NCBI RefSeq assembly: GCF_020883535.1
Contig: NZ_CP086654.1
Location: 1,674,001 to 1,738,000 of the forward strand
Source: Staphylococcus ratti
GTDB taxonomy: Bacteria > Bacillota > Bacilli > Staphylococcales > Staphylococcaceae
Direction of reading: 5' to 3'
DNA length: 64,000 bases
Shown here in pieces: positions 10,261 through 18,676 of the stretch (position 1 is its first letter; every line of letters begins with the position of its first letter). The notes beneath the pieces were generated by a model that had not been told where the DNA came from, ran no database searches, and worked only from the letters and a program-made list of their open reading frames with translations. The position numbers were made by a program, and so were the translations under genes.

Positions 10261-11078
10261 GGTGGGACAACGAAATCAAATAGATTTCTGTCCCGCATTT
10301 AATGTGAGAATAACAGTTAAAAAGTCACAGTAGCTGTCTGGATTGAAACTTCGCTTACTAGCTCCTTTCAATCCTAGTCAGCCTTGTGGGGGTGGGACAA
10401 CCAAATCAAATAGATTTCTGTCCCGCATTTAATGTGAGAATAACAGTTAAAAAGTCACAGTAGCTGTCTGGATTGAAACTTCGCTTACTAGCTCCTTTCA
10501 ATCCTAGTCAGCCTTGTGGGGGTGGGACAACCAAATCAAATAGATTTCTGTCCCGCATTTAATGTGAGAATAACAGTTAAAAAGTCACAGTAGCTGTCTG
10601 GATTGAAACTTCGCTTACTAGCTCCTTTCAACCCTAGTCAGCCTTGTGGGGGTGGGACAACGAAATCAAATAGATTTCTGTCCCGCATTTAATGAGAGAA
10701 TAACAGTTAAAAAGTCACAGTAGCTGTCTGGATTGAAACTTCGCTTACCAGCTCCTTTCAACCCTAGTCAGCCTTGTGGGGGTGGGACAACGAAATCAAA
10801 TAGATTTCTGTCCCACATTTAATGTGAGAATAACAGTTAAAAAGTCACAGTAGCTGGCTGGATTGAAACTTCGCTTACTAGCTCCTTTCAACCCTAGTCA
10901 GCCTTGTGGGGGTGGGACAACGAAATCAAATAGATTTCTGTCCCGCATTTAATGAGAGAATAACAGTTAAAAAGTCACAGTAGCTGTCTGGATTGAAACT
11001 TCGCTTACCAGCTCCTTTCAACCCTAGTCAGCCTTGTGGGGGTGGGACAACGAAATCAAATAGATTTCTGTCCCACTC
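10261..11078 (+). repeat. Tandem array of six 130-bp repeats plus partial unit
   Basis: The string GGTGGGACAA recurs at 10261, 10391, 10521, 10651, 10781, 10911 and 11041, exactly 130 bp apart. Each unit starts with a hairpin GGGACA...GATTTCTGTCCC around GAAATC/GATTTC and continues with a conserved 90-bp spacer that contains a second imperfect dyad (TGGATTGAAA / TTTCAATCC). Units differ by a few substitutions only. The last copy stops after the hairpin. The same family occurs inverted at 38.8 kb, and its hairpin alone near 28.0 kb. It starts 58 bp after the protease stop, so the first hairpin can act as its terminator. Confidence 0.95.
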
Positions 11079-11140
11079 CCCTTTTCTAGATTTTTCTTTT
11101 CTAATTGCACATACCGATTTTTCGATGATAACACACTTTG

Positions 11141-11428
11141 TTATTTTATACTTCCCCATAATAGCCCGACACTATTGTTAAGCGGTGCTGCGCCAATCCA
11201 TATGCGGATTGGCATATAATAACGTACACCTTTCCAATTAAAGCCAATCCGTACATGCCCGTCTTGCAAGCATACTTCATCATAATTGACATTGCCGTTA
11301 GCTTTGAACCAATAGCCTAATTTAGTTGTACGGAACGGTGCGCCTACACGTGTTGCGATAGCATTACCAGCGCATACAAATGTTGCCTCTCTGTCATATA
11401 ATACGTTCCATAGTTGTTGCGCTTTCAT
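11141..11428 (-). pseudogene. SH3b (SH3_5) domain remnant of a phage endolysin
   Basis: 95 codons matching only the C-terminal cell-wall-binding SH3_5 domain of staphylococcal phage amidases: LGYWFKANGNVNYDEVCLQD, then GHVRIGFNWKGVRYYMPIR and a C-terminal LWGSIK. The catalytic CHAP/amidase modules are absent upstream, and no ribosome site is obvious, so I regard it as a decayed lysis-module fragment rather than a working enzyme. A second phage trace (tail-protein fragment) lies at 20.3 kb. Confidence 0.7.
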
Positions 11429-11740
11429 GCTCCACCAACTCTAAAACCAATGATATACTTGTGAATGAAGTACCAGTAAATAAATTAAACTAAAGCAATC
11501 GTATTAGGATTAGTGATGAAAAACTTTTTAAGGTTCTATACCTCATTATTAAAGCCACCATAAAAATACGTTTTTGTCTATGAAATAAATTTTATAACTT
11601 ATTTTTATTAAATACTACACAAAAAAGCCACCCAAAGATGTGCATGGGTGGTTAAATACATATAGGTAATTAAATAAACATATTTTCTACAAGAGCGTAG
11701 CAAAGTACGCACTCGTAAAATTTACAAACATTCCTAAATA
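11429..11740. other. Intergenic region with one terminator
   Basis: No gene seen. Holds the terminator at 11621-11652 serving the minus-strand efb-like gene. Confidence 0.5.
11621..11652 (-). terminator. Terminator of the efb-like gene
   Basis: On the minus strand AACCACCC / GGGTGGCT with a T-run after it, about 90 bp after the stop codon of the efb-like gene. Confidence 0.75.
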
Positions 11741-12070
11741 TTATTTCTTAAGTCCTTGTTTTAAGATCATATTAATTCTATTTTGTAATAACTTTTTATC
11801 TTCTTTATCAAAAATAATGAAGTTAACAGCTTTTTGAGCTGCTCTGTGAGATTTTACAGTACGTTTTTGATCAAATTCTGCGATTAAAACTTTCGCTTTT
11901 GCTATTCTTGCTTGTCGATCTGCATCAGAAAAAGCATCTGTTTTATACGAAGTTTTAACCTCTGAACGTGCACCATAACCCTTTGCATCAGTATTTGTTG
12001 CTAATGTTGTCGTCGCGATTCCAACCGCAGCCAATGTAAGTAAAGATTTCACCATAAATTTATTTTTCAT
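11741..12070 (-). CDS. Efb/Ecb-family secreted complement C3-binding protein
   Basis: 109-residue secreted protein. The signal peptide (MKNKFMVKSLLTLAAVGIAT, then TTLATNTDA) and the following GYGAR closely resemble those of S. aureus Efb, and residues 55-109 match the C3d-binding three-helix domain of Efb and Ecb/Ehp: RTVKSHRAAQKAVNF and NRINMILKQGL. The two contact residues known from Efb (Arg131, Asn138) are present here as Arg76 and Asn83 at the same spacing. The fibrinogen-binding repeats of Efb are missing, so the length equals Ecb. Expected role: blocks complement by binding C3b/C3d outside the cell. Monocistronic with its own terminator. Confidence 0.85.
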   Translation of the reverse strand: MKNKFMVKSLLTLAAVGIATTTLATNTDAKGYGARSEVKTSYKTDAFSDADRQARIAKAKVLIAEFDQKRTVKSHRAAQKAVNFIIFDKEDKKLLQNRINMILKQGLKK

Positions 12071-12221
12071 AATTCATTCCTCCATAATTTCAATTACATT
12101 AGCTATTGTATAGTAAAGGTTATTCTAAATGAATTAACAGAGGCTTAATCAATTATTAATTATACATTAACTCTTATGATAAATTTATGCGCAATTTTTA
12201 GGGTATATGTACGCAATTATA

Positions 12222-12255
12222 AAAAGGTGCTGAGACATCATCCCGAACACCTTTT
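12222..12255. terminator. Hairpin with A and T flanks
   Basis: AAAAGGTG / CACCTTTT stem with internal GGGATGATGTCTC on the minus strand. Could end a minus-strand gene now truncated by the IS at 12505. Confidence 0.6.
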
Positions 12256-12328
12256 GAATTCATCTTTTATATTGTAAATAATTCTTATTAGACCTATGCA
12301 ATGCCTTAAAAATGACATTCAAACAATC

Positions 12329-12433
12329 TCATTTTTTTCGAGCATCCCTACACACTAATATACTTACAATTAAAAATGAGACTCCTAATAACAAGAATAT
12401 TATTTTTATCGGTAGCCATTGCGCTAAAATACT
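12329..12433 (-). pseudogene. C-terminal fragment of a membrane transporter
   Basis: About 34 codons on the minus strand ending QWLPIKIIFLLLGVSFLIVS then a short basic tail (CRDARKK, stop). It looks like the last membrane helix of an MFS-type transporter. The frame closes upstream, and the IS element begins 70 bp away, so the gene is a stump. Family call is a guess from the helix and tail only. Confidence 0.35.
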
Positions 12434-12577
12434 TAAAAACTACAAGGTAAATGACTTATTAAATATTTTATTGTTATACCTAGATATTCCTCACTTCTAA
12501 ATTTTGAATCGTCTACACTTAGTTGGACAAATTCTATGAGAATAGATATTGTTAAATTAAGAAAGTAGGCGATTTTT

Positions 12578-12858
12578 ATGAAAAGAGAGAGAAGAACTTT
12601 CAGTCCTGAATTTAAATTACAAATGTAAAGCTTTATGAAAACGGTAAACCTAGAAATGAAATTGCTCGTGAATATGATTTAACACCTTCGACGTTAGGGA
12701 AATGGATTAAGCAACATCAAAATACTGGTTCATTTAACCATCAAGATAGCTTAACTAATGAAGAAAAAGAACTAAGAAAATTACGTAAAGAAAATCAACA
12801 ATTGAAAATGGAAAATGATATTTTAAAGCAAGCAGCGCTGATCATGGGACGAAAATAG
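12578..12858 (+). pseudogene. IS3 orfA, frameshifted (copy 1)
   Basis: Helix-turn-helix/leucine-zipper DNA-binding protein of the IS3 transposase. The frame opens with MKRERRTFSPEFKLQM and meets TAA at 12626, then continues in the -1 frame with KLYENGKPRNEIAREYDLTP and a coiled-coil ending DILKQAALIMGRK. One G appears lost at 12625 (ATG-TAA instead of ATG-GTA-A). Copy 2 has the identical defect. At the 3' end an A-run (12852-12855) could support the normal -1 shift into orfB. Confidence 0.85.
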
Positions 12859-12899
12859 ATGTCATTCGAAAGAATGCCAATAAATATTCAGTATCAGCA

Positions 12900-13721
12900 A
12901 TGTGCAAAGTCCTGCAAATCTCTAGAAGTAGTTACTATTACGAAATTAACAAATCACCCAACGTTGAAAAAGATGATCGAGATAAGGAAATTAGCGATAA
13001 AATTATCGAGATTTTCAATTCTAATCGCAAATGTTTTGGAACAAGAAGGATTAAAAATGAACTTATCAAAAATGGTTTAAATGTTTCAAGACGACGTATA
13101 GGACGTATTATGAAAGCAAATAAATTAGTATCTTCTTATACGACATCGAAGTATAAATCATTTCCTTCTCGCTCAAGTGAACGCGAAATCAATAATGAAT
13201 TAAATCGAAGTTTCAATAGAAAAGAACCATTGGAAGTTCTTGTCAGTGATTTGACATATGTAAAAGTGGCTGGAAAATGGCATTACATATGTTTATTTAT
13301 TGATCTTTTTAACCGTGAGATTGTTGGGCATAGCGCAGGATCAAAGAAAGACAGCGCGCTTGTATCCAAGGCACTTAGTAGCATTAGACACGATTTAAGA
13401 GACGTACAAATGTTTCACACTGACAGAGGAAAAGAGTTTGATAATCATATGATTGATGATGTACTAGATACCTTTGGTATCAAAAGATCTTTAAGCATGA
13501 AAGGATGTCCATATGACAACGCAGTAGCTGAAAGTACATTTAAAGCGTTAAAAACTGAATTCATTAAACAGTATGATTTTAAATCTCTTAATCACTTAAA
13601 ACTCGAATTGTTTGATTATGTTAATTGGTATAACAACATTCGACCTCATAGTGTATTAAATTATCTGACGCCGAAAGCGTACAAAGATAGTTTCTATAAA
13701 AACTGCCTAGAAATCTGTTGA
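12900..13721 (+). CDS. IS3-family transposase OrfB (copy 1)
   Basis: Catalytic rve integrase domain, 273 residues from the first ATG; the frame is open from about 12852 as expected for production as an OrfAB fusion. An HTH_21 segment (about 24-80) precedes DDE residues Asp117 (VSDLTYVKV), Asp175 (FHTDRGKEF) and Glu211 (NAVAESTFK), with the canonical 35-residue spacing between the last two, and the C-terminal YNNIRPHSVLNYLTP motif. Intact by sequence, but its partner orfA is frameshifted. Confidence 0.92.
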   Translation: MCKVLQISRSSYYYEINKSPNVEKDDRDKEISDKIIEIFNSNRKCFGTRRIKNELIKNGLNVSRRRIGRIMKANKLVSSYTTSKYKSFPSRSSEREINNELNRSFNRKEPLEVLVSDLTYVKVAGKWHYICLFIDLFNREIVGHSAGSKKDSALVSKALSSIRHDLRDVQMFHTDRGKEFDNHMIDDVLDTFGIKRSLSMKGCPYDNAVAESTFKALKTEFIKQYDFKSLNHLKLELFDYVNWYNNIRPHSVLNYLTPKAYKDSFYKNCLEIC

Positions 13722-13934
13722 CATACCACCTAGTGTTTCTAGTGTTTTTTCGACTTGCTTTCCGTGATAAAATTGAAGTTTCACCTCATTTATAAGAAGT
13801 ATATTTTATCAATTAAATTTATTGTAATTCGTTTCCATTCTTTTGCCAACAACAAACAGTATATTTTATCAACTTTTCTTTTTGTTTAAAAGATCCCTAA
13901 ACTCAGGATTCTTTGTTTCGCACTTATATTGCGC

Positions 13935-13978
13935 AAAAAAGACTAACACACAGCTATTTCTGTACATTAGTCTTTTTT
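13935..13978. terminator. Bidirectional terminator at cargo left end
   Basis: 12-bp perfect arms AAAAAAGACTAA / TTAGTCTTTTTT with a 20-nt loop. It can stop transcripts leaving the RiPP operon (-) and those from IS copy 1 (+). Confidence 0.8.
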
Positions 13979-13989
13979 CTTTATTTCAC

Positions 13990-14114
13990 TTATCTTTCCA
14001 CCAAATTTTTCAATTTATCTTCATATTCAACCATTATTTCACTTATCAAATTAATGAATTCTTGCTCGCTCTCATTATTATTTCGAGCTAATTTATAAAT
14101 ACATTAATTTTCAT
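13990..14114 (-). pseudogene. Small frameshifted gene remnant
   Basis: After a ribosome-site-like GGTGATG, an ATG (14112-14114) opens MKINVFIN then stops; one base over, the frame continues KLARNNNESEQEFINLISEI and a charged helical tail ending LVER at 13990. Reads as one about 41-residue protein with a single indel. Family unknown; directly follows the 46-codon gene. Confidence 0.4.
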
Positions 14115-14158
14115 AATTACCACATCACCTTTTAAGTTATATCAATTAAACATATATC

Positions 14159-14299
14159 TTACAATTCTATTTTTAATTCTTCTGCAAATTCTTCAAATGG
14201 TCGAGGCTCTCCTTTATTTTCTATTCTTTTTTTAAAAGCGAACTCTCCTGTTCTTGCATCATATTGTTCTTCTGACTCAGTAGACGTAATTGTAATCAT
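14159..14299 (-). CDS. Small acidic hypothetical protein (46 aa)
   Basis: 46 codons starting MITITSTESEEQYDARTGEF, charged and proline-containing (GEPRPFEEF) in the middle and ending ELKIEL. A weak ribosome site (AGAAGTGG) lies about 8 nt before the ATG. No motif recognised; not hydrophobic, so not a membrane or signal protein. It is 220 bp downstream of the sagB-type gene on the same strand and may or may not belong to the RiPP operon; with the next broken frame it could be a small-protein pair such as a toxin-antitoxin remnant, which is a guess. Confidence 0.5.
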   Translation of the reverse strand: MITITSTESEEQYDARTGEFAFKKRIENKGEPRPFEEFAEELKIEL

Positions 14300-14520
14300 A
14301 TTTACCACTTCTATATACTTAAATTATAGCATAATAAGCTATTCTTCTGAATATGTTGGTAAACGATCTTCATCACTGTAAATCGAAAAGAATGTATTTA
14401 GACAAGATAAAATATATACACATAAGGCCATAAACTCTTAGATATTATTTTAAGTTCGAACAAAATTATCTAAGAGTTTCTGACGTTATAAATTAGTATA
14501 TTAACAATCAAAATAACATT

Positions 14521-15186
14521 TTATTTCCCTATAGCAATTTCATAAATTACGAACTCGTCTTTTGAAAGATCTAGTACTTCTGCGTACCTTTCTTCTATAT
14601 ACCCTCCACTTATAAATGTCCGCAGACTTAATTCAGTTGCTTTTAATACAATATTCTGTGCCAAATGCCCACTTTCTTGAAGGGCAAACCTAAACCCTCT
14701 TTCCCCATACTTTTGTATATAAGTTTCGGTATGTGCAACTATTATAAAGTAACAGCTACTACAATCAATGAGGTAATAATTCAAAGTTAATGTATTTATC
14801 AATTCTTTCATATCATTTGTTTCAGCAAATATTGTTAATTCCCCTTCCTTCTCCATCTTATATACACCTTGTGTTAGGCCTTTTACATTTATCACAAAAC
14901 AATAGATTTCTAGCCCATATAGCGCTCCGGCGGAAGGATAGGATATATTAAATGTTGCATCTAATAAGTTGTTTAACTCGTCTTTAGCTATTGCAACTTT
15001 AAAATCCCTGGAAGTTTTTCTTTTTATAAATAAATTATTTAGTGCAGATTTATTTTTTAATTCTGTATAACTCTTTTTCTCTTTATTGCTTCGATATTTT
15101 TCATAGTACACTTTTATTCTTTCATTGAATTCATTATAATTTTTATCATTTAGTGAACTTTCCCAATAAAATTGTTTATACTTCAT
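14521..15186 (-). CDS. SagB-type FMN dehydrogenase (azoline oxidase)
   Basis: 221-residue nitroreductase-fold enzyme of the SagB/McbC type, which uses FMN to oxidise azolines in RiPPs to azoles. Visible motifs: RKTSRDF (56-62, FMN phosphate), YPSAGALYGLEIY (83-95), and KYGERGFRFALQESGHLAQN (159-178), the hallmark of the SagB group; ISGGY follows at 192-196. Shorter than many SagB proteins but all cofactor motifs are present. AGGAGG lies just before the ATG, and the start overlaps the MFS gene end by 11 bp. Last gene of the RiPP operon. Role in maturing the 31-aa precursor is inferred. Confidence 0.86.
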   Translation of the reverse strand: MKYKQFYWESSLNDKNYNEFNERIKVYYEKYRSNKEKKSYTELKNKSALNNLFIKRKTSRDFKVAIAKDELNNLLDATFNISYPSAGALYGLEIYCFVINVKGLTQGVYKMEKEGELTIFAETNDMKELINTLTLNYYLIDCSSCYFIIVAHTETYIQKYGERGFRFALQESGHLAQNIVLKATELSLRTFISGGYIEERYAEVLDLSKDEFVIYEIAIGK

Positions 15187-16333
15187 TCTTCCTCCTTAAA
15201 AACTTATAAACGATTAACATCATAATACCAATTATAGGAAAAACAAAATAAATTAATGAAATATCTACATAATTAATTGATGCCGAAGATATTAAATATG
15301 ACAATGCAGAAAACACTGTAGATATACTTATAATATGAGATTTAGCTTTCCCTATTGATTTTATTGGTATATTATTTTGCAAAATAATCGATAATGGAAT
15401 ATTAAACGATGTAATGCATGCACCTAATACAAACATAAATACAAAGTAAATAATTATATTTGAATTGAATGAAAGCCCCGTTATTAAAAATCCTTGCAAT
15501 AAAGCGCTAAAAATAAATAGTTTGTCTGATTTGCGAGAATCCAACGTTACATATTTTGAAATTAATACGCCCGATAAGATACCACCAAACATCATAAATA
15601 TTTCAGTCGCAGTAAATATGTCAGGGTTCACGCCTAACCTTTCCCTTATATAAGGAATAATCAAAGTTGTATATGGTGTTATCATAACATTTGCAGCGAT
15701 CGCAATAACTAATATATAGTTCACAATTGCTATATCATATTTAGAGGCACTTTCTTCTCCTGAAACTTTTTCGTAATTTTCAGACAATACTTTAGATATT
15801 GATATAATTAAAACTAAACTTATAATATACATCACGATTTCTATATAAATAATAACATTAATGTCTACTCTTGCGATGAGTACTGAACCTAATATCATTC
15901 CTAATACGTATAATACTTTTTCTATTATTGATAAATATGAATTCATTTTAACGATTAACGCTTCACCAAAACTCTTAACAAATTTCGGCGATATCGAACC
16001 GCTGACCACGTCTAAGCAATTCAATATGATTGTTAATACACAAATTACAAGGATATCATGCATTAAATTTAATAATAACAATGCTGTTGCTAAAGTGATT
16101 ATTCTAATTACAAATAGGTTTCTATATAATTTAACGTGATTAAATTTATCAATCTTATTCGTAATAATCCTGGAAGTTATAAACCTAATAAAAAATACAA
16201 CAGAAACAACTAGTGCTAAGATCGAGTACGTTGATTTTTCACCAATCGTCCAATACACCGCTACAAATGTAGCACTGTTTCCAAGTATGATTAAAGCATA
16301 AGAAATCATATAAATCATTATATTTGTGTTCAT
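15176..16333 (-). CDS. MFS transporter, probable RiPP exporter
   Basis: 385 residues with about 10-12 hydrophobic helices and the loop pattern of major facilitator proteins of the macrolide-efflux/NS-type group. No ABC motifs. AGGAGG precedes the ATG at 16333. Located between the YcaO and SagB genes with short gaps or overlap, so it most likely exports the mature peptide and could also give self-protection (inference from position). Very AT-rich coding and Ile/Asn/Lys-rich composition, like the rest of the cargo. Confidence 0.82.
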   Translation of the reverse strand: MNTNIMIYMISYALIILGNSATFVAVYWTIGEKSTYSILALVVSVVFFIRFITSRIITNKIDKFNHVKLYRNLFVIRIITLATALLLLNLMHDILVICVLTIILNCLDVVSGSISPKFVKSFGEALIVKMNSYLSIIEKVLYVLGMILGSVLIARVDINVIIYIEIVMYIISLVLIISISKVLSENYEKVSGEESASKYDIAIVNYILVIAIAANVMITPYTTLIIPYIRERLGVNPDIFTATEIFMMFGGILSGVLISKYVTLDSRKSDKLFIFSALLQGFLITGLSFNSNIIIYFVFMFVLGACITSFNIPLSIILQNNIPIKSIGKAKSHIISISTVFSALSYLISSASINYVDISLIYFVFPIIGIMMLIVYKFLRRKNEV

Positions 16334-16356
16334 TGTTCCTCCTCATAATCAGCTTT

Positions 16357-17436
16357 TTAATATGGTGTTATAATCTTAGATTCAAACAATTTATTTAATT
16401 CGCCTTTTTTCTTCATTAATTTTATAAAGTTCGTAGGTTTATTAGTAAAATATATAAACTTCGGAATTATTATTCGACCAACTTCTCTATTATAGTTCAC
16501 TTTACACTCCTTGCTGTTAAAATTTGCATAATATACTTCAACTTTATCTTTTAATATACTCTTGAGCACGTGTATATTTTCAACATAATCTTCACGTGTT
16601 AGACTTTTAGCATTTGATATTATTTCCGCCATTCTGCTTAGATATACATTATCTACATTGAAATCATCATAATAAGAACTATCATTACACCTTAAGTTTG
16701 ACATCGCTTCGAACAGTGAGTTCCTTATCGCAATATCAAAGTTTCCATTTGCCGACGCACCAAATAACACTCTATTATTTTTAACAACAAAAACATTCAC
16801 ACAATTAATTTTATATTTATTCTTTATATATACAAAATTAACGTTATACCCTATTTTTTCAATTGATAATACAATAGATTTAATAGGATTTTTTAAATAA
16901 TCATTTGGTATCAATCTATAATTCTTATTCGAATCACATATCCAGTTTTTTAAAGTCAAGTGTCTTTCTACACATTCATTTACTCCACTCTCAATTATTT
17001 TTTCTTTATTTACGTGCGCTGCAAAACCATTAGAAGAAATGGGATAATAAATATGGTCTTCTGATTTAAAATTAACCATTTGAGAAGGAATGTATGTTTC
17101 TTTTTCCTCCAAGAGGCTATATACCTTGCTAAATTTAAATCCATTAATATCTTGCAAAAAATTGATATTTTCTGAAAAACTTTTATCAATTAACATACTA
17201 GGTTGCTCGAAAAGATTCATTGTATATCTCTCTATACATTCACTAACAGCCTTTTCTTTGGCTATTTTATAATTTAAATCAACACCACCACAAATCAAAA
17301 AACCACCATTTAGTGTTGCTCCCTTAAAGTTTTTCAATTGTAATATGTATTGCTTTACTTTGCCACCACCGTAGTTAATTATAATATTATTTTCCTCAAT
17401 AATATAAATTTTATTCACAGAATTTAATTTTTTCAT
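16357..17436 (-). CDS. YcaO-domain cyclodehydratase
   Basis: 359-residue YcaO protein, the ATP-using enzyme that activates backbone amides so that Cys/Ser/Thr cyclise to azolines. ATP/Mg-binding motifs are visible in order: AVSECIERY (63-71), SSNGFAAH with ESGVNECVERH (134-159), and NSLFEAMSNLR (239-249). The C-terminus ends ITPY rather than the proline-rich PxPxP tail of well-studied azole YcaOs, so the partner interaction may differ. Strong ribosome site (AGAGGGG). It overlaps the end of the 184-aa gene by 26 bp, fitting a two-protein complex. Thioamidation is an alternative reaction, but the co-encoded SagB enzyme favours azoles. Confidence 0.86.
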   Translation of the reverse strand: MKKLNSVNKIYIIEENNIIINYGGGKVKQYILQLKNFKGATLNGGFLICGGVDLNYKIAKEKAVSECIERYTMNLFEQPSMLIDKSFSENINFLQDINGFKFSKVYSLLEEKETYIPSQMVNFKSEDHIYYPISSNGFAAHVNKEKIIESGVNECVERHLTLKNWICDSNKNYRLIPNDYLKNPIKSIVLSIEKIGYNVNFVYIKNKYKINCVNVFVVKNNRVLFGASANGNFDIAIRNSLFEAMSNLRCNDSSYYDDFNVDNVYLSRMAEIISNAKSLTREDYVENIHVLKSILKDKVEVYYANFNSKECKVNYNREVGRIIIPKFIYFTNKPTNFIKLMKKKGELNKLFESKIITPY

Positions 17437-17965
17437 TTAATTGCCCCTCTTTACAATTTGGTAAACAAAAAATCTTTTGACTCGTCAGTTCCAACACTTC
17501 ATCTGTGAATTTTCGACTTCCTTCATGCAATATATTAATATTGTTAGGTTCTAAATACGGAAGTGTAGCTAGTAATCTTTGGTTAAAACATTGGCAATTA
17601 GTATCTAGTTCTACGTGCAACCATTGATCAAGAAAAAATATATAGTGTATTTTTTTATTCTCAACACTTATATTTAAAAGTGGAAATCCACAATTTATAA
17701 TATAGAGATTTTGCTCATAAGATTTAATAATAACTTTGTTGTAATCTCTTGATTCTTCATTTATAATAATGTTTTCCCTTTTTAGGTAATTATACATTTC
17801 TAAATACTCATCATTTTCATTTGGTTTATCTAATCTCTTTAATTTTTGAATAGTATTATAATCTTCTATTTCAATTTTTAAGTACTGTTCACACATTTCA
17901 AATACATTTAGAACATATATATATTTATCTTGTTCAATTATATGGTAATTATCATTTATTTTCAT
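17411..17965 (-). CDS. Putative RRE/E1-like partner of YcaO
   Basis: 184 residues. The first about 70 (HIIEQDKYIYVLN ... LKRENIIINEE) read like a small winged-helix leader-recognition domain of the PqqD/E1-N type. The C-terminal half has Cys at 92, 124, 126, 167, 171 and 183 (CQC, CLPNC, KFCE), which could bind zinc like the truncated E1 partners of azole cyclodehydratases. There is no ThiF nucleotide-binding motif. Overlap with the YcaO start and 3-bp spacing to the preceding gene show tight coupling. I do not recognise a named family; the role is inferred from context. Confidence 0.55.
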   Translation of the reverse strand: MKINDNYHIIEQDKYIYVLNVFEMCEQYLKIEIEDYNTIQKLKRLDKPNENDEYLEMYNYLKRENIIINEESRDYNKVIIKSYEQNLYIINCGFPLLNISVENKKIHYIFFLDQWLHVELDTNCQCFNQRLLATLPYLEPNNINILHEGSRKFTDEVLELTSQKIFCLPNCKEGQLNEKIKFCE

Positions 17966-17968
17966 TGT

Positions 17969-18676
17969 TCAATCAGCACTTTCTATTTTTTTATAAATAT
18001 AATAAAGTTTTTCTTTTAAGCTTTTTCTATTTTTCAATTCATCTTTATAATTTCTCTCAAATTCATCCATTTGTTTCCCGAAATTATTAAATACTAATTC
18101 TTTAGGTTTTCTCTCGAAAATAAAATAATAACTAAACCAGATTAACTTATTCATTAGTGAATTATCATCTATAATTAAAAATTTATTAATTAAGTACTTT
18201 AATATTGAATAATCTATTCCTCTACAAATCCATTCATTAGTAACATTATACTCCTTTACGTTTCCTATTATACAAACAATTGTCAGCTGGTCATGTTCAT
18301 CCAAATAGCTAGTAAACTGTCCTAATGGTGGAGAAGGAGCTTTTTCAGTGTAAACAATTTGAATTTCTATAGGTTTTTCTATATATCTAAGTTGATTGTT
18401 TTTATATGTGTTTAATCTTAATTTGTCAGGTATTTCAATAATTTTTGAATCATTCTGCATTAATGATAACAATATTGCATTGATATCATTATTGTATTTC
18501 TTTCCTATACTATTAAAATATATATCTATAATAAGGTTTGTGTATTCATAACTTTTTTTAATGTTATTATCACTTATATAATTTTGAAGTTCAATATTGT
18601 TAAAACGTTCGAAATATGAATCTATCGCCTGGCTATAAAAATATTTTATTTTAATTTTTTTATTAATTATAATCAA
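17969..18676 (-). CDS. Unknown protein of the RiPP operon
   Basis: 235 residues, not recognised. Lys/Asn/Ile-rich, no signal peptide or membrane helix. Middle part contains EKAPSPPLGQFTSYLDEHDQ, then a helical C-terminal half (KYLINKFLIIDDNSLMNKLI) and a basic coiled-coil-like tail. It overlaps the maturase gene by 14 bp. The start is uncertain: a TTG at 18676 sits very close to AAAGAG, and no ATG lies nearby. It could be a leader-processing, scaffold or immunity factor; nothing in the sequence decides this. Confidence 0.6.
   Translation of the reverse strand: MIIINKKIKIKYFYSQAIDSYFERFNNIELQNYISDNNIKKSYEYTNLIIDIYFNSIGKKYNNDINAILLSLMQNDSKIIEIPDKLRLNTYKNNQLRYIEKPIEIQIVYTEKAPSPPLGQFTSYLDEHDQLTIVCIIGNVKEYNVTNEWICRGIDYSILKYLINKFLIIDDNSLMNKLIWFSYYFIFERKPKELVFNNFGKQMDEFERNYKDELKNRKSLKEKLYYIYKKIESAD

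Larger units (their letters stand above)
12505..13728 (+). mobile_element. IS3-family (IS150-like) element, copy 1
   Basis: 1224 bp. The ends were fixed by comparison with copy 2: both begin TGAATCGTCTACAC and end TGTTGACATACCA, giving imperfect terminal inverted repeats of the TG...CA type (TG....GTC.ACA on both). Contains orfA (broken) and orfB in the usual overlapping arrangement. I saw a single difference from copy 2 (C/T at 13706, synonymous in orfB), so the duplication is recent. Confidence 0.9.
13729..14158. other. Non-coding left margin of the cargo
   Basis: Contains a bidirectional terminator (13935-13978) and the remains of one small minus-strand reading frame (13990-14114). Plus-strand open frames here run through the terminator and are not genes. 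Confidence 0.5.

Noticed and set aside
10261-11078. Possible CRISPR array
   Set aside because: Units are 130 bp, contiguous and nearly identical with no variable spacers, and no cas genes are present.
10993-11181. 62-codon plus-strand frame
   Set aside because: It reads through the last 130-bp repeat and its hairpin; no ribosome site.
12859-13080. 73-codon frame starting MSFERMPINI inside the IS (also at 20846-21067)
   Set aside because: Out-of-frame shadow of the orfB 5' region; the real orfB frame has the HTH and DDE motifs.
13843-14098. Two plus-strand hydrophobic frames
   Set aside because: Both cross the strong terminator hairpin and lie opposite small minus-strand frames; Phe/Ser/Leu-rich shadows of AT-rich DNA.
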